A DNA stretch of 64,000 nucleotides from Couchioplanes azureus (GTDB taxonomy: Bacteria; Actinomycetota; Actinomycetes; Mycobacteriales; Micromonosporaceae), in NCBI RefSeq assembly GCF_014648355.1, contig NZ_BMQY01000009.1:186001-250000 (forward strand), given 5' to 3'. Every line of letters starts with the position of its first letter. Within the stretch, counting starts at the first letter, position 1. Below are positions 1-7,531 of this stretch, one piece after another. The translations under genes were made by a program, and so were the position numbers. Below the pieces are notes generated by a model. That model ran no database searches. It saw nothing but the letters and a program-made list of their open reading frames with translations, and was not told where the DNA came from.

Positions 1-125
1 AGCACTCGCTGACCGAGGTGGCGTCGCGCTTCTCGCTGTCGCGGGAGCGGATCCGTCAGCTCGAGATCCAGGCCCTGGGCCGGCTGCGTGAGCTGGCCCG
101 CGCCGAGGGTCTGCAGGCCGCCTGA
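1..125 (+). CDS. RNA polymerase sigma-70 family factor, C-terminal end (partial)
   Basis: Only the last 40 codons lie in the window (reading from base 3); the 5' part is off the left edge. The visible residues form the region 4.2 helix-turn-helix that reads the -35 element: a first helix with LTEVASRF, a turn, then the recognition helix SRERIRQLE, followed by the usual ALGRLREL. This fits a primary-like sigma factor of the HrdB/SigB group. Which paralog it is cannot be told from this tail. Two tandem hairpin terminators follow the TGA. Confidence 0.9.
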   Translation, partial: HSLTEVASRFSLSRERIRQLEIQALGRLRELARAEGLQAA

Positions 126-161
126 GCCTGCGACCGCAGCCCACCTCCCCGTCCGACGGAC

Positions 162-195
162 GAAGGCCGGTGTCCCGCAGGGGGCACCGGCCTTC
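162..195. terminator. First of two tandem hairpin terminators
   Basis: An 11-bp perfect arm, GAAGGCCGGTG at 162-172, pairs with its complement at 185-195, and the stem continues inward over a four-base loop. It lies 36 bases after the sigma factor stop codon and faces the convergent NlpC/P60 gene, so it can serve both directions. Confidence 0.8.
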
Positions 196-215
196 GCCGC
201 TTCCCACGGCAGACG

Positions 216-250
216 AAAGGCCGGTGTCCCCTCGGGGAGCACCGGCCTTC
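216..250. terminator. Second of two tandem hairpin terminators
   Basis: The arm AAGGCCGGTG at 217-226 pairs with its complement at 240-249. The stem is nearly the same sequence as the hairpin at 162-195, so the two look like a duplicated terminator. It lies about 30 bases past the stop of the minus-strand NlpC/P60 gene. Confidence 0.75.
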
Positions 251-276
251 CGCGGTCGTGCGTTATTGCGGCGTGG

Positions 277-1236
277 TCATCTCACGCGGCCGTATCCGTA
301 CGGCGGCATGATGTCGATCGACACCTTGCTGATCGGCTCACCGGGCACCGAGGCGTGGATGATCTGTCCGCCGCCGACGTAGATGCCGACGTGCGCGAGG
401 GCGCGGTAGAACACCAGGTCGCCGGGCTCGAGCTCGGACCGGTCGATCCGGCTGGTCTCGCTGAACTGTGCCGCGGCGTTGTGGGACAGGCTCTTGCCCG
501 CCGCGCGCCAGGCCGAGGAGGTCAGGCCCGAGCAGTCGAAGGCGCCCGGACCGGCGGCACCGAACGAGTACGGCTTGCCGATCTGGTTGTACGCGAACGT
601 CACGGCAGCGCCGGCGTCGCCCGAGATGTCGGGAATGTCGCCGGTGTAGGCCGAGCCGCTCTCGGTCGCCCGGCCGTACGCCGCGGTGCGCATGGCGTAC
701 AGCTCCTTGAGGTCGCCCTCGATCTTCTTCTTGCGGGCGGCGAGCTCCTTGACCTCGGCCGCCTGCTTGTCCTGGGTGGCCTTGAGGGCGGCCTGACGCT
801 GGGAGAAGGTCTGCGTCGTCGTCGTGTAGGTGTCGATGTCGCGCTGCCGGCTGCGGGACAGCTGCTCCAGAATGGACATGCGGTCCATCAGGCTGTCGGT
901 GCCGTCGAGCACGACGTTCATGGTGCCGACCCGGCCGGTCTTGTACGCCGAAGCCGCGATGACCTGCATCTGCGAGCCGGCCGCCTCGAGCGCCGCCTTG
1001 GCGGGCGCGAGCGATGCGGCGAGCTTCTTCTCGTCGGCCTTCGTCTTGTTCAGGCTGAGCCGCATCTTGTTGTACGACTCGACGACGTCCTCGAGCTGGT
1101 GGGACGCCTTCTCGATCTTCTTCGTCAGCTCCGTGGTGGAGGGTGCCGCGTGCGCGGCCGGGGCGACAGAGCTGGAGATCACGATCGCCAGGGCGGCGAC
1201 CACCAGGGTGCGTAGCCTCGTGCGGGCGTGTGGCAA
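277..1236 (-). CDS. Secreted NlpC/P60 peptidoglycan endopeptidase
   Basis: This 319-residue protein should cut the stem peptides of peptidoglycan outside the cell (RipA-like D,L-endopeptidase family). It has an N-terminal signal peptide (arginine-rich start, hydrophobic run, AHA cleavage site near residue 30), a long charged coiled-coil region at about residues 35-185, and a C-terminal NlpC/P60 domain. The catalytic cysteine is in the motif FDCSGL and the histidine in HVGIYVGG. The start codon is TTG, chosen because it leaves a normal signal peptide and an AAAGG ribosome site about 10 bases upstream. A c-di-AMP riboswitch fills its leader, so expression should fall when c-di-AMP is high. It is monocistronic and ends against tandem terminators. 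Confidence 0.93.
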   Translation of the reverse strand: MPHARTRLRTLVVAALAIVISSSVAPAAHAAPSTTELTKKIEKASHQLEDVVESYNKMRLSLNKTKADEKKLAASLAPAKAALEAAGSQMQVIAASAYKTGRVGTMNVVLDGTDSLMDRMSILEQLSRSRQRDIDTYTTTTQTFSQRQAALKATQDKQAAEVKELAARKKKIEGDLKELYAMRTAAYGRATESGSAYTGDIPDISGDAGAAVTFAYNQIGKPYSFGAAGPGAFDCSGLTSSAWRAAGKSLSHNAAAQFSETSRIDRSELEPGDLVFYRALAHVGIYVGGGQIIHASVPGEPISKVSIDIMPPYGYGRVR

Positions 1237-1259
1237 CGGTACGTGGCCTTTCTTCCGCT

Positions 1260-1425
1260 GTGCCGCCTACCGGGTTAGCTGACGGATTCGGGCGGGAAGA
1301 AGGCCCTACCGCGGAACGCGGATTCACCCCAGGTGCTACTTCGGTGGTTCCCCGGATCGTCGAGGCGGTTGCGGAGCCCCGGGGGAGGGGGTCTCCGTTT
1401 CCGCCGTCGAGACTCGGCGGCGTCG
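1260..1425 (-). promoter_or_regulatory. c-di-AMP riboswitch (ydaO/yuaA class)
   Basis: Reading the minus strand, the leader of the NlpC/P60 gene carries the hallmark blocks of this class in order: GGGGAACC, then GGGGTGAATCC, then CCCGAATCCGTCAGCTAACC followed by CGGTAGGC. A closing P1 stem can form between GCCGCC at 1416-1421 and GGCGGC at 1262-1267. The class is known to sit upstream of cell-wall hydrolase and Rpf-type genes in actinobacteria and to act as an off switch on c-di-AMP. The exact 5' boundary is my estimate from the P1 pairing. Confidence 0.93.
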
Positions 1426-1587
1426 GCCGGCGCCACCGGTGTGGCTGCGGACCGGACCAACCGCATCAACTTATCGGCGATCGCGATTAACACAAGAGCC
1501 GGAAGAGTGACTTGCGCCGATAATCACAATGATCCGAATGATCCCGATAACCGACCGCGATGCGCTCGATTCGCAGGGTTACTTTCT

Positions 1588-1917
1588 CTATTTCTCCGCC
1601 AGCGCGGCCGCCGGGGCCATCGGCCGTACGGCCCACTTGCGAGTGACGACGTGCTCCGCCCAGAACGACAGCAGCGGCACCGTGCCCGCGAGCATGACGA
1701 GCAGCATCCGGCCGAGCGGCCAGCCCGCACGGCGGCTCAGGTCGAAGGTGGCCACCAGGTAGAGCATGTAGAGGAAGCCGTGGAACGGTCCCACGGTGGC
1801 GACCACGGTGGGGTCGTCACCGGCGTACTTCAGCGGCATGCCCACCAGCACGAGCACGACGAGGACCACGCCGACGATCCAGGCGATGATCCGGTAGCGG
1901 GTGAGGGCTCCCTGCAC
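1588..1917 (-). CDS. DUF3817 family small integral membrane protein
   Basis: The 109-residue protein has three hydrophobic segments (near residues 8-28, 40-60 and 70-90) and matches the DUF3817 pattern, including the segment VGPFHGFLYMLYLVATFDL. Its function is unknown; it is found throughout actinobacteria as a small membrane protein. I chose the GTG at 1917 because an AAGGA site lies nine bases before it, immediately after the stop of the upstream gene at 1929-2372. The two genes are 11 bases apart and are probably co-transcribed. Confidence 0.85.
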   Translation of the reverse strand: MQGALTRYRIIAWIVGVVLVVLVLVGMPLKYAGDDPTVVATVGPFHGFLYMLYLVATFDLSRRAGWPLGRMLLVMLAGTVPLLSFWAEHVVTRKWAVRPMAPAAALAEK

Positions 1918-1928
1918 GATCCACGTCC

Positions 1929-2372
1929 TTACTTGATGCCGCTCTTGCGTCCGGGGTAGTCGCCCGGCCGCGCCCCGGGGTGGGCGTTGAGCCAGGCGAG
2001 ATAGTCGTTGTAGGCGTCCAGCTCCGGGTCGCTGCCGGCCTGAGCCGCCGGCCGGTTCACGGCGGCGCGCACCGGCCGGCGCACCGTCACCGGCGTGTCC
2101 GCGGCCGGGCCGGCCGGGCTCGGGACGTCCGGCTCTTCCGCGGGCTTCCCGGCCTGCCGGCGGTGGGCCTTGAGCTCCTGCTGCACCTCGCGGAACCACA
2201 GGAAAGCGACGAAGGCCGCGAAGACCGGCCATTCGAAGGTGTAGCCCCAGCTGAGGGTGTTGCCGCCGGTGGCCCGGCTGAACTGCCACCAGCCCAGGCC
2301 CAGGAAGCCGGCGATGAGCACGAGGGCGACCACGTGGCGGGCGATCCACGCCGGGGTCCACAGCGCTCTCAT
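1929..2372 (-). CDS. Conserved small membrane protein with C-terminal tail
   Basis: This 147-residue protein has two N-terminal membrane segments (about residues 11-29 and 45-62), then a charged alanine/proline-rich linker and a conserved-looking tail with DAYNDYLAWLNAHP. Homologous two-segment proteins ahead of DUF3817 genes are common in Micromonosporaceae and other actinobacteria, but no function is known to me. The ATG at 2372 directly precedes the first membrane segment. The gene is divergent from the small plus-strand gene at 2497 and leads a probable two-gene operon with the DUF3817 gene. Confidence 0.85.
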   Translation of the reverse strand: MRALWTPAWIARHVVALVLIAGFLGLGWWQFSRATGGNTLSWGYTFEWPVFAAFVAFLWFREVQQELKAHRRQAGKPAEEPDVPSPAGPAADTPVTVRRPVRAAVNRPAAQAGSDPELDAYNDYLAWLNAHPGARPGDYPGRKSGIK

Positions 2373-2496
2373 GCGTCGAGCGTACCGGCAGGCCTGTCCG
2401 CGCCGAGCCGGTGCCGCCGGGGGCCGGTGTGCGGGCGGGGTTTGACCCCAGGCCGCTCGGGCAACCGTTGCGGGAAGCACGAGAGAGGAAGAGATC

Positions 2497-2742
2497 ATGA
2501 GCGACTCCGAGGTCGGCGACCGCGTCGGTACCGAGCAGGGCATCGACCCGTCGGGTCTCGCCGACGACGACCTGATCCGCGAGCTGGGCAGCCTGCACCG
2601 GACGCGGCTCGCGACGCTGCGGCACGGCCCCGACGCGGCGCTCGCCAACCACCTGCGGCGTACGGCGGAGCTGGAGACCGAGTACCTGGCCCGCCACCCC
2701 GGGCGCGAGGTCGACCCGCACCGGCTCACCCAGGACTTCTGA
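2497..2742 (+). CDS. Small conserved protein, DUF6158-like
   Basis: This is an 81-residue acidic soluble protein with a conserved-looking core (DDDLIRELGSLHRTR, then TAELETEYLARHP). It resembles the actinobacterial family I recall as DUF6158; no function is known. The ATG has a good purine-rich ribosome site (GAGAGGAAG). It ends 10 bases before the DUF1360 gene, whose ribosome site overlaps its stop, so the two are likely one operon. Confidence 0.8.
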   Translation: MSDSEVGDRVGTEQGIDPSGLADDDLIRELGSLHRTRLATLRHGPDAALANHLRRTAELETEYLARHPGREVDPHRLTQDF

Positions 2743-2752
2743 GAGGAACCGC

Positions 2753-3343
2753 ATGACTCCCTCGGTACGCGCCCGGCTCGACCGGCTGCGCCGGCAGTAC
2801 GCCCCGCACGAGCACCGGCCCCTGGACGGATACGCGGCCACGATGACCGCCTTCGGGGTGCTCGCGGGCAGTCTGGGCGTCGCCGCGAAGATCACCGGCC
2901 GGACCGTGCCGGAGCGCCCGGCCCTCGCGGACGTGGTGCTGATCTCGATCGCGACCCACAAGCTGAGCCGCCTGATCGCCAAGGATGCGGTCACCAGCCC
3001 CCTGCGGGCACCCTTCACCCGCTACGCCGAGCCCGGCGGCAGCGCGGAGGTGAACGAGGAGGTACGCGACCAGGGCAGCCCCGTGCGCCACTCGATCGGC
3101 GAACTGATCAGCTGCCCCTTCTGCCTGGCGGTGTGGGTGGCCACCGGGCTGACCAGCGGCCTGGTGTTCGTTCCGCGGTTCACCCGGCTGGCGGCCACCG
3201 TGTTCACGGCGACGGCGGCCTCGGACTTCCTGCAGATGGCGTACTCGCTCGCCAAGGAGGCCGCGGAGGGCGGCCCGGCGGAGAGTGCGGACGAGGAGCG
3301 GCTCGGGCAGCCGGCGGGCGGCCGGGTGACCGCGCGGGCCTGA
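2753..3343 (+). CDS. DUF1360 domain membrane protein
   Basis: This 196-residue protein carries the DUF1360 core: a hydrophobic segment after residue 60 with THKLSRLIAKD, then the cysteine-containing motif ELISCPFCLAVWVA and a further membrane segment. DUF1360 proteins are small membrane proteins of unknown function, first noted among Bacillus sporulation genes. The start has a clear GAGAGGA site. It is co-directional with the DUF6158-like gene upstream and ends at a hairpin terminator. Confidence 0.88.
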   Translation: MTPSVRARLDRLRRQYAPHEHRPLDGYAATMTAFGVLAGSLGVAAKITGRTVPERPALADVVLISIATHKLSRLIAKDAVTSPLRAPFTRYAEPGGSAEVNEEVRDQGSPVRHSIGELISCPFCLAVWVATGLTSGLVFVPRFTRLAATVFTATAASDFLQMAYSLAKEAAEGGPAESADEERLGQPAGGRVTARA

Positions 3344-3379
3344 CCGAGCCCCGCGCGGGACAGGCCGTCCGGCCGCGAA

Positions 3380-3406
3380 AGCCCGAGGCCGCACAGGCCT
3401 CGGGCT
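3380..3406. terminator. Bidirectional hairpin terminator
   Basis: An 11-bp perfect stem (AGCCCGAGGCC at 3380-3390 with its complement at 3396-3406) with a five-base loop lies between the DUF1360 stop and the stop of the minus-strand small gene at 3432. Confidence 0.8.
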
Positions 3407-3431
3407 GCTCGACCAGGCGACCGGGACGGCC

Positions 3432-3620
3432 TCAGGGCGGGCCGTCCTGCTCCATCCCCGACCAGCCGCGCGGGCTCTCCTGCTCGCCCGGGTCGCGGTC
3501 CTCGACGATGCCGGGCTCCACGGCCGTCGTGTCGTGCTCCCCGGCGAAGTCGCTCGCCCCGTCGGGGGTGCCGTCGTCGTCACCCAGGGCGGGCAGGCGT
3601 TCGTTCTGCTGCTGGGTCAT
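3432..3620 (-). CDS. Small acidic hypothetical protein
   Basis: This is a 62-residue, glutamate/aspartate-rich, probably disordered protein beginning MTQQQNERLP. It has no recognisable domain, membrane segment or signal. It lies 8 bases downstream of the 66-residue gene at 3629 with a purine-rich site between them, so the two are probably co-transcribed. The coding call rests on codon bias and tight spacing; function is unknown. Confidence 0.6.
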   Translation of the reverse strand: MTQQQNERLPALGDDDGTPDGASDFAGEHDTTAVEPGIVEDRDPGEQESPRGWSGMEQDGPP

Positions 3621-3628
3621 GTCGCTCC

Positions 3629-3829
3629 CTAGACGTCGAGGTTGCGCAAGGCCTCGGCGGCCTCGTCCTGGGCGTACTCGCCCTCGGGCAGTGCGTCGAT
3701 GCGGGTGAGGGCCGCCGCGGGAAGGTTCCCGGCCACGGCGCCGCGCTGGAGGTCGGCGCTGCTGAGCCGTTCCTGGCCGGAGTAGGCCTCGTCGAGATAG
3801 TCGTCCAGAATCTGCAGGTCGTCGCTCAC
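3629..3829 (-). CDS. Small hypothetical protein
   Basis: This 66-residue acidic protein has helical character throughout (for example DDLQILDDYLDEAYSGQERL and ALTRIDALPEGEY). No domain that I can name is present. It heads a two-gene minus-strand unit with the 62-residue protein at 3432. The region upstream (3830-4168) holds no protein gene that I trust. Confidence 0.65.
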   Translation of the reverse strand: MSDDLQILDDYLDEAYSGQERLSSADLQRGAVAGNLPAAALTRIDALPEGEYAQDEAAEALRNLDV

Positions 3830-3944
3830 GGCAGTCGACTACCCGGGCCGTGGGCGTGCAAACGGCGGCGCGACGCGTACGGCCGGAGTTCTGTGGTACA
3901 GGTCACAATGACTCGCGGAATCGCGGGCGACTGCCGACGGTTGA

Positions 3945-4100
3945 GGGCAGATGCCGGTGTGCCCAGTGTCCCCGGGCCTCACCCTTAGCCTTCGCGGAAT
4001 ACCGTTCGGCTGGAGCCGCGTTGAGCCACTCGCCGCGAGGCGACCTGCACACCGGCATCCTCGTCACGCCGCCCCCGGCCCACCGGCCGGGGGCGGCGTC
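3945..4100 (+). ncRNA. Candidate structured small RNA with its own terminator
   Basis: This gene-free stretch folds as nested stems. A 13-bp outer helix pairs GATGCCGGTGTGC (3950-3962) with its exact complement at 4047-4059. An inner 9-bp helix with one bulged T pairs 3988-3997 with 4033-4041. An apical CGGC-TGGA-GCCG hairpin lies at 4007-4018. A 14-bp GC-rich hairpin (4067-4098) follows at once. The layout (long closing stem, internal unpaired region, apical hairpin, terminator) is that of a stand-alone sRNA. I could not match it to 6S, 6C, SRP or tmRNA. The strand is inferred from the terminator position. Confidence 0.5.
4067..4098. terminator. Strong GC-rich hairpin terminator
   Basis: A perfect 14-bp stem (4067-4080 with 4085-4098) closes a four-base CACC loop. 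It lies at the 3' side of the candidate RNA and 70 bases before the next gene. No U-tract follows on the plus strand, as is usual in this group. Confidence 0.75.
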
Positions 4101-4168
4101 GTCTCGCCTGGCGTCCGAGCCGGGATCGCCGAGTTTTCGAGGTCGCCGATCGCGGGTACCCGGCGGAT

Positions 4169-4372
4169 ATGAGTGATGATCGCGTGCGGCGGCGGGCGGT
4201 CGACCTGCTGCCGGAGGAGCAGGCCGCCGGCAGTGCCGACCCGGGGGCGCAGGCCGAGGCGATTCTCGCCGAGTCGGACGAGCGCGAGGCGGACCAGGGC
4301 GCCGCGCCGAGCACATTCCTGGAACATCGCGCGTCGGGCCAGACGGTTACGCCCGCGGACGGCACCCGTTAG
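4169..4372 (+). CDS. Small conserved actinobacterial protein
   Basis: This is a 67-residue acidic protein beginning MSDDRVRRRAVDLLPEEQ and containing AEAILAESDERE and APSTFLEHRAS. I recognise the pattern as one conserved among Micromonosporaceae and relatives, without known function. It is probably a small soluble protein. Its TAG stop overlaps by one base the GTG proposed as start of the GAF-ANTAR gene, which suggests a shared transcript. Confidence 0.75.
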   Translation: MSDDRVRRRAVDLLPEEQAAGSADPGAQAEAILAESDEREADQGAAPSTFLEHRASGQTVTPADGTR

Positions 4373-5517
4373 TGGACACCACTTTCGTGTTCACGGATGA
4401 GCATGGCAATATCGGGCAAATGTCTGCCCCGGAACGGAGCACAGAGCGCCGGTCGGCGTCGCGTCGCGGCAAGCCGGCCAACGCCGCGGGTACGCCGGAC
4501 TCCAGCCGGCTCCGCGGGCGGTCCCGGCGCGGCGCCGGGACGGCCCTCTCCGTCGCCGCCCTGCCCGCCTCCGACGGCGCTCGTGCTGGAGCGGGAAGTG
4601 CCGGGGCCTCGCCGGCTCCCGGCGACGCACCGGGCGCCAACACCACCGGCCGGCGGCGGCGCCGGCGGCGCAACGGCCGGCGGGGCGGCGGCCACAACGC
4701 GCGGCGGCCGGTCCGCAAGGCCCAGCGCGGCCGCCAGGAGGCCAGCTTCGCCAGGGACACCCGAGGGGCCGGGGACCGTGCCTCGTCGCTCCACGGCGAC
4801 GGTGGCGGCGTTGCCGCGCTGCCCGCCGGGGACGGCCGATCGGCGCCGCATCCGGTCGAGGTGGCCGGGCTGCTGCACGAGCTGTCCGCCCTGTTGCTCG
4901 GCACCGACGACGTCGCGCAGGCGCTCGACCGGCTGGCCGTCTTCACCGCGAACGCGGTGCCGGGCGCGCTGCGCTGCTCGGTGGCACTGATCGGCGAAGG
5001 GGGCCCGCCCACCTTCGCCGCGTCGGATCCCGGGGCGCACGCCCTCGACGACCTCCAGTACGCGACCGGTGACGGCCCCGGCCTGGAAGCGGCGCGGACC
5101 CGCGCGGTCGTCGTCGTCCCCGACCTCTCCGCGGACGGGCGCTGGCCCGAACTGGCCGAGCGGGCGCGGGCCGAGGGCGTGCAGGCCGTCGCGTCGATCC
5201 CGCTGGATCTGCGGCGGTCGGCCGTCGGCGCCGTGACCTTGTTCGCCGAGCGGCCCGGGATCGAGCCGGAGGCTCTGCTCACCGCGATGGCGGTGGTCGG
5301 CCAGGCCGAGCTGCTCGTCGGCGAGGTCCACCGCCGGGCGGGGCAGTGCGCGGGATCGACCGTCGACCGCGCCGCCGGCGTCATCATCGCCCAGCGCGGC
5401 TGCGGCGTCCGGGAGGCCTACGACGTGCTCCGCGACACCTCCCAGCGGCTCGGCCTGCCGCGCGAGGAGGTCGCGGAGCGCCTGATCGCCGCCGCCGCCC
5501 GCAACGCCGACGCCTGA
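4372..5517 (+). CDS. GAF and ANTAR domain regulator with long basic N-terminal extension
   Basis: The 381-residue protein ends with a GAF sensor domain (about residues 160-300) and an ANTAR RNA-binding domain (about 312-370, with the segment DRAAGVIIAQRGCGV). ANTAR proteins bind dual hairpins in nascent RNA and stop transcription termination. Family members are usually about 240 residues, whereas this one has some 160 extra residues rich in Arg, Ala and Gly with an RRRRRRRNGRRGGG block. The GTG at 4372 overlaps the preceding stop; an ATG at 4420 is an alternative, since codon bias is poorer before it. It ends in a terminator shared with the convergent mhuD-like gene. Confidence 0.85.
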   Translation: MDTTFVFTDEHGNIGQMSAPERSTERRSASRRGKPANAAGTPDSSRLRGRSRRGAGTALSVAALPASDGARAGAGSAGASPAPGDAPGANTTGRRRRRRRNGRRGGGHNARRPVRKAQRGRQEASFARDTRGAGDRASSLHGDGGGVAALPAGDGRSAPHPVEVAGLLHELSALLLGTDDVAQALDRLAVFTANAVPGALRCSVALIGEGGPPTFAASDPGAHALDDLQYATGDGPGLEAARTRAVVVVPDLSADGRWPELAERARAEGVQAVASIPLDLRRSAVGAVTLFAERPGIEPEALLTAMAVVGQAELLVGEVHRRAGQCAGSTVDRAAGVIIAQRGCGVREAYDVLRDTSQRLGLPREEVAERLIAAAARNADA

Positions 5518-5543
5518 CCTGCCGCCACGCGGCGGCGGGTCAG
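5514..5543. terminator. Bidirectional terminator covering both stop codons
   Basis: A 13-bp stem with one T-G wobble (5514-5526 with 5531-5543) and an ACGC loop separates the convergent GAF-ANTAR and MhuD-like genes. The stop codons of both genes lie inside the stem. Confidence 0.85.
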
Positions 5544-5842
5544 CGGGAAACGCTCTGGACGACCTCGAACTCGAGCAGCTCGGCCCCGGAGGCCACCGGG
5601 CGGGCCCGCTCACCGGAGTGTGCGGCCCGGCCCATGCCGGAGGACCACGCCTGGAAGTGTTCCTCCGTCTCCCAGCGGGTGTAGACGAAGTACCGGGTCT
5701 CGCCGGCCACCGGCCGCAGCAGTTCGAAGCCCAGGAACCCCTCGGCCTGCTCCACCGCACCCTGCCGGGCCGCGAACCGCTTCTCCAGCTCGGGGCCCGC
5801 GCCCTCGGGGACGTCGATCGCGTTGATTTTCACCACTGCCAT
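5540..5842 (-). CDS. mhuD: Heme-degrading monooxygenase, MhuD-like
   Basis: This 100-residue ABM-fold protein should degrade heme to release iron in the cytoplasm. Length and sequence match mycobacterial MhuD closely, and the three residues described as functionally important there are at the same numbers: Asn7, Trp66 and His75, the last being the proximal heme ligand. The ends of the domain (VVKINAIDVP and LLEFEVV) are typical. It is a single gene, isolated by hairpins on both sides. MhuD-type enzymes make mycobilins rather than biliverdin; which product is formed here cannot be told from sequence. Confidence 0.9.
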   Translation of the reverse strand: MAVVKINAIDVPEGAGPELEKRFAARQGAVEQAEGFLGFELLRPVAGETRYFVYTRWETEEHFQAWSSGMGRAAHSGERARPVASGAELLEFEVVQSVSR

Positions 5843-5850
5843 ACGACACA

Positions 5851-5879
5851 GGGTACGAGCGCGTGCTGCGCCCGTACCC
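5851..5879. terminator. Hairpin terminator after the MFS gene
   Basis: A 7-bp outer stem (GGGTACG at 5851-5857 with CGTACCC at 5873-5879) encloses a second GCGC/GCGC stem. On the minus strand it follows the MFS stop at 5891 and precedes the MhuD-like start. Confidence 0.7.
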
Positions 5880-5890
5880 CGTGGAGGTCG

Positions 5891-7531
5891 TCAGTGGGCT
5901 GTTCCGCCGGCCGCGGCGGCGGCCGCGTCGTCGGCGCGCTGCTGCTGTGCCGAGCGCTGCGACAGCGCGATCTCCGGCAGGAAGAAGACGACGACCAGGC
6001 CGACCACCATGACCGCGAGCGCCAGCAGATAGACGATCTGGATGCCGTCGGAGAAGCCGACCTTGAACGGATGCGCGAGCGCCTCCGGCAGCTTGCTGAC
6101 GAACGACGTGTCGCTCAGGTCGGCGCCGCCGCCCTGCGGCGCGGGCACCCCGGCCTCCGTGTACGCCTCCCTGATCTTGGTGGGCAGCACGTTGAAGAGC
6201 ACGGACAGGAAGACGGCGGTGCCGAGGGTGCCGCCCATCGACCGGAAGAACGTCACCGAGCTGGTGGCCACGCCGATCTCCCGCGGCGACACCGCGTTCT
6301 GCACCGCGGTGATCATCGGCTGCATGTTGCCGCCGAGGCCCAGCCCCATCAGCACCATGATCAGCATGGTCTTCCAGAGCGGGGTGTCCGCGCCGATCAG
6401 GGCGAACAACCCGAGCGCCGCGGTCATGAGGACGCTGCCGACGATCGGGAAGATCCGGTAGCGGCCGGTACGGGCGATGAGCTGGCCCGAGGTGATCGAG
6501 CCGGCCATGATGCCGACCACGAACGGGATCATCTGCAGGCCGGCGACGGTGGGGGAGCTGCCCTTGACGATCTGCAGGTACAGCGGGACGGTCATGAGGC
6601 CGCCGAACATCGCCATGCCGAGGATCGTGCTGGAGGCCGCGCCCACGGCGACCGTACGGTTGCCGAACAGCCGCAGCGGCAGCAGCGCCTCGTCCTTGTA
6701 CGCCCGCTCGGCCAGCACGAACGCCACCAGCCCGACGGCGCCGATCACGTAGCAGGCGATCGCGCGGGTGGAGCCCCAGCCCCACTCGCGTCCCTGCTCG
6801 GCGACGGTCAGCAGCGGCACCAGGCCGACGATGAGCGCGACCGCGCCCGGCCAGTCGATGCGGTGGTCGGTGCGGTGGTGCGGCAGGTGCAGCACGCGGG
6901 CCACCACGATCATCGCCGCGATGCCGATGGGGACGTTGATGTAGAAGACCCAGCGCCAGCCGTCGACCCAGAGGATCTTGTCGGCGCCGGCGAAGAAGCC
7001 GCCGAGGATCGGGCCGATGACGCTGGCCGTGCCGAAGACCGCCAGGAAGAAACCCTGGTACTTCGCGCGCTCGCGGGGCGGGACGATGTCGCCGATGATC
7101 GCGAGGGCCAGCGACATCAGGCCGCCGGCGCCGATGCCCTGGATGGCGCGGAAGGCGGCCAGCTCGTACATGCTCTGCGACAGCCCGCACAGGATCGAGC
7201 CGAGGATGAACACGCCGATCGCGAACAGGAAGAACGGCCGCCGTCCGTAGATGTCGGAGAGCTTGCCGTAGAGCGGGGTGGAGATCGTCGAGGTGATGAG
7301 GAACGCCGTCGTCGCCCAGGCCTGCAGGTTGAAGCCGTCGAGGTCGTCGGCGATGGTCCGGGTGGCGGTGGCCATGATGGTCTGGTCGAGCGCCGCCAGG
7401 AACATCCCCATCATCAGGCCGATCAGCACCGTGATGATCTGGCGATGGGTGAATTCCCCGGTGGGTTCGGTGCCCTGGGTGCCGGCTCCGGGCCCGGACT
7501 CCGCCGCTGCGGTGGTGCTGGAGTTGGTCAC
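5891..7531 (-). CDS. DHA2-family (14-TMS) MFS drug efflux transporter
   Basis: This 546-residue protein resembles EmrB/QacA-type proton antiporters. The N-terminal half has the first-helix motif LDQTIMATAT, the loop motif GKLSDIYGRRP and the helix 5 motif GPILGGFF. Fourteen hydrophobic helices are spread over residues 30-520, followed by an alanine/glutamine-rich tail. The GTG start at 7531 overlaps the TGA of the marR gene by four bases, so the two are translationally coupled. This regulator-pump order suggests MarR represses the pump until it binds a ligand. The substrate is unknown. Confidence 0.92.
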   Translation of the reverse strand: MTNSSTTAAAESGPGAGTQGTEPTGEFTHRQIITVLIGLMMGMFLAALDQTIMATATRTIADDLDGFNLQAWATTAFLITSTISTPLYGKLSDIYGRRPFFLFAIGVFILGSILCGLSQSMYELAAFRAIQGIGAGGLMSLALAIIGDIVPPRERAKYQGFFLAVFGTASVIGPILGGFFAGADKILWVDGWRWVFYINVPIGIAAMIVVARVLHLPHHRTDHRIDWPGAVALIVGLVPLLTVAEQGREWGWGSTRAIACYVIGAVGLVAFVLAERAYKDEALLPLRLFGNRTVAVGAASSTILGMAMFGGLMTVPLYLQIVKGSSPTVAGLQMIPFVVGIMAGSITSGQLIARTGRYRIFPIVGSVLMTAALGLFALIGADTPLWKTMLIMVLMGLGLGGNMQPMITAVQNAVSPREIGVATSSVTFFRSMGGTLGTAVFLSVLFNVLPTKIREAYTEAGVPAPQGGGADLSDTSFVSKLPEALAHPFKVGFSDGIQIVYLLALAVMVVGLVVVFFLPEIALSQRSAQQQRADDAAAAAAGGTAH

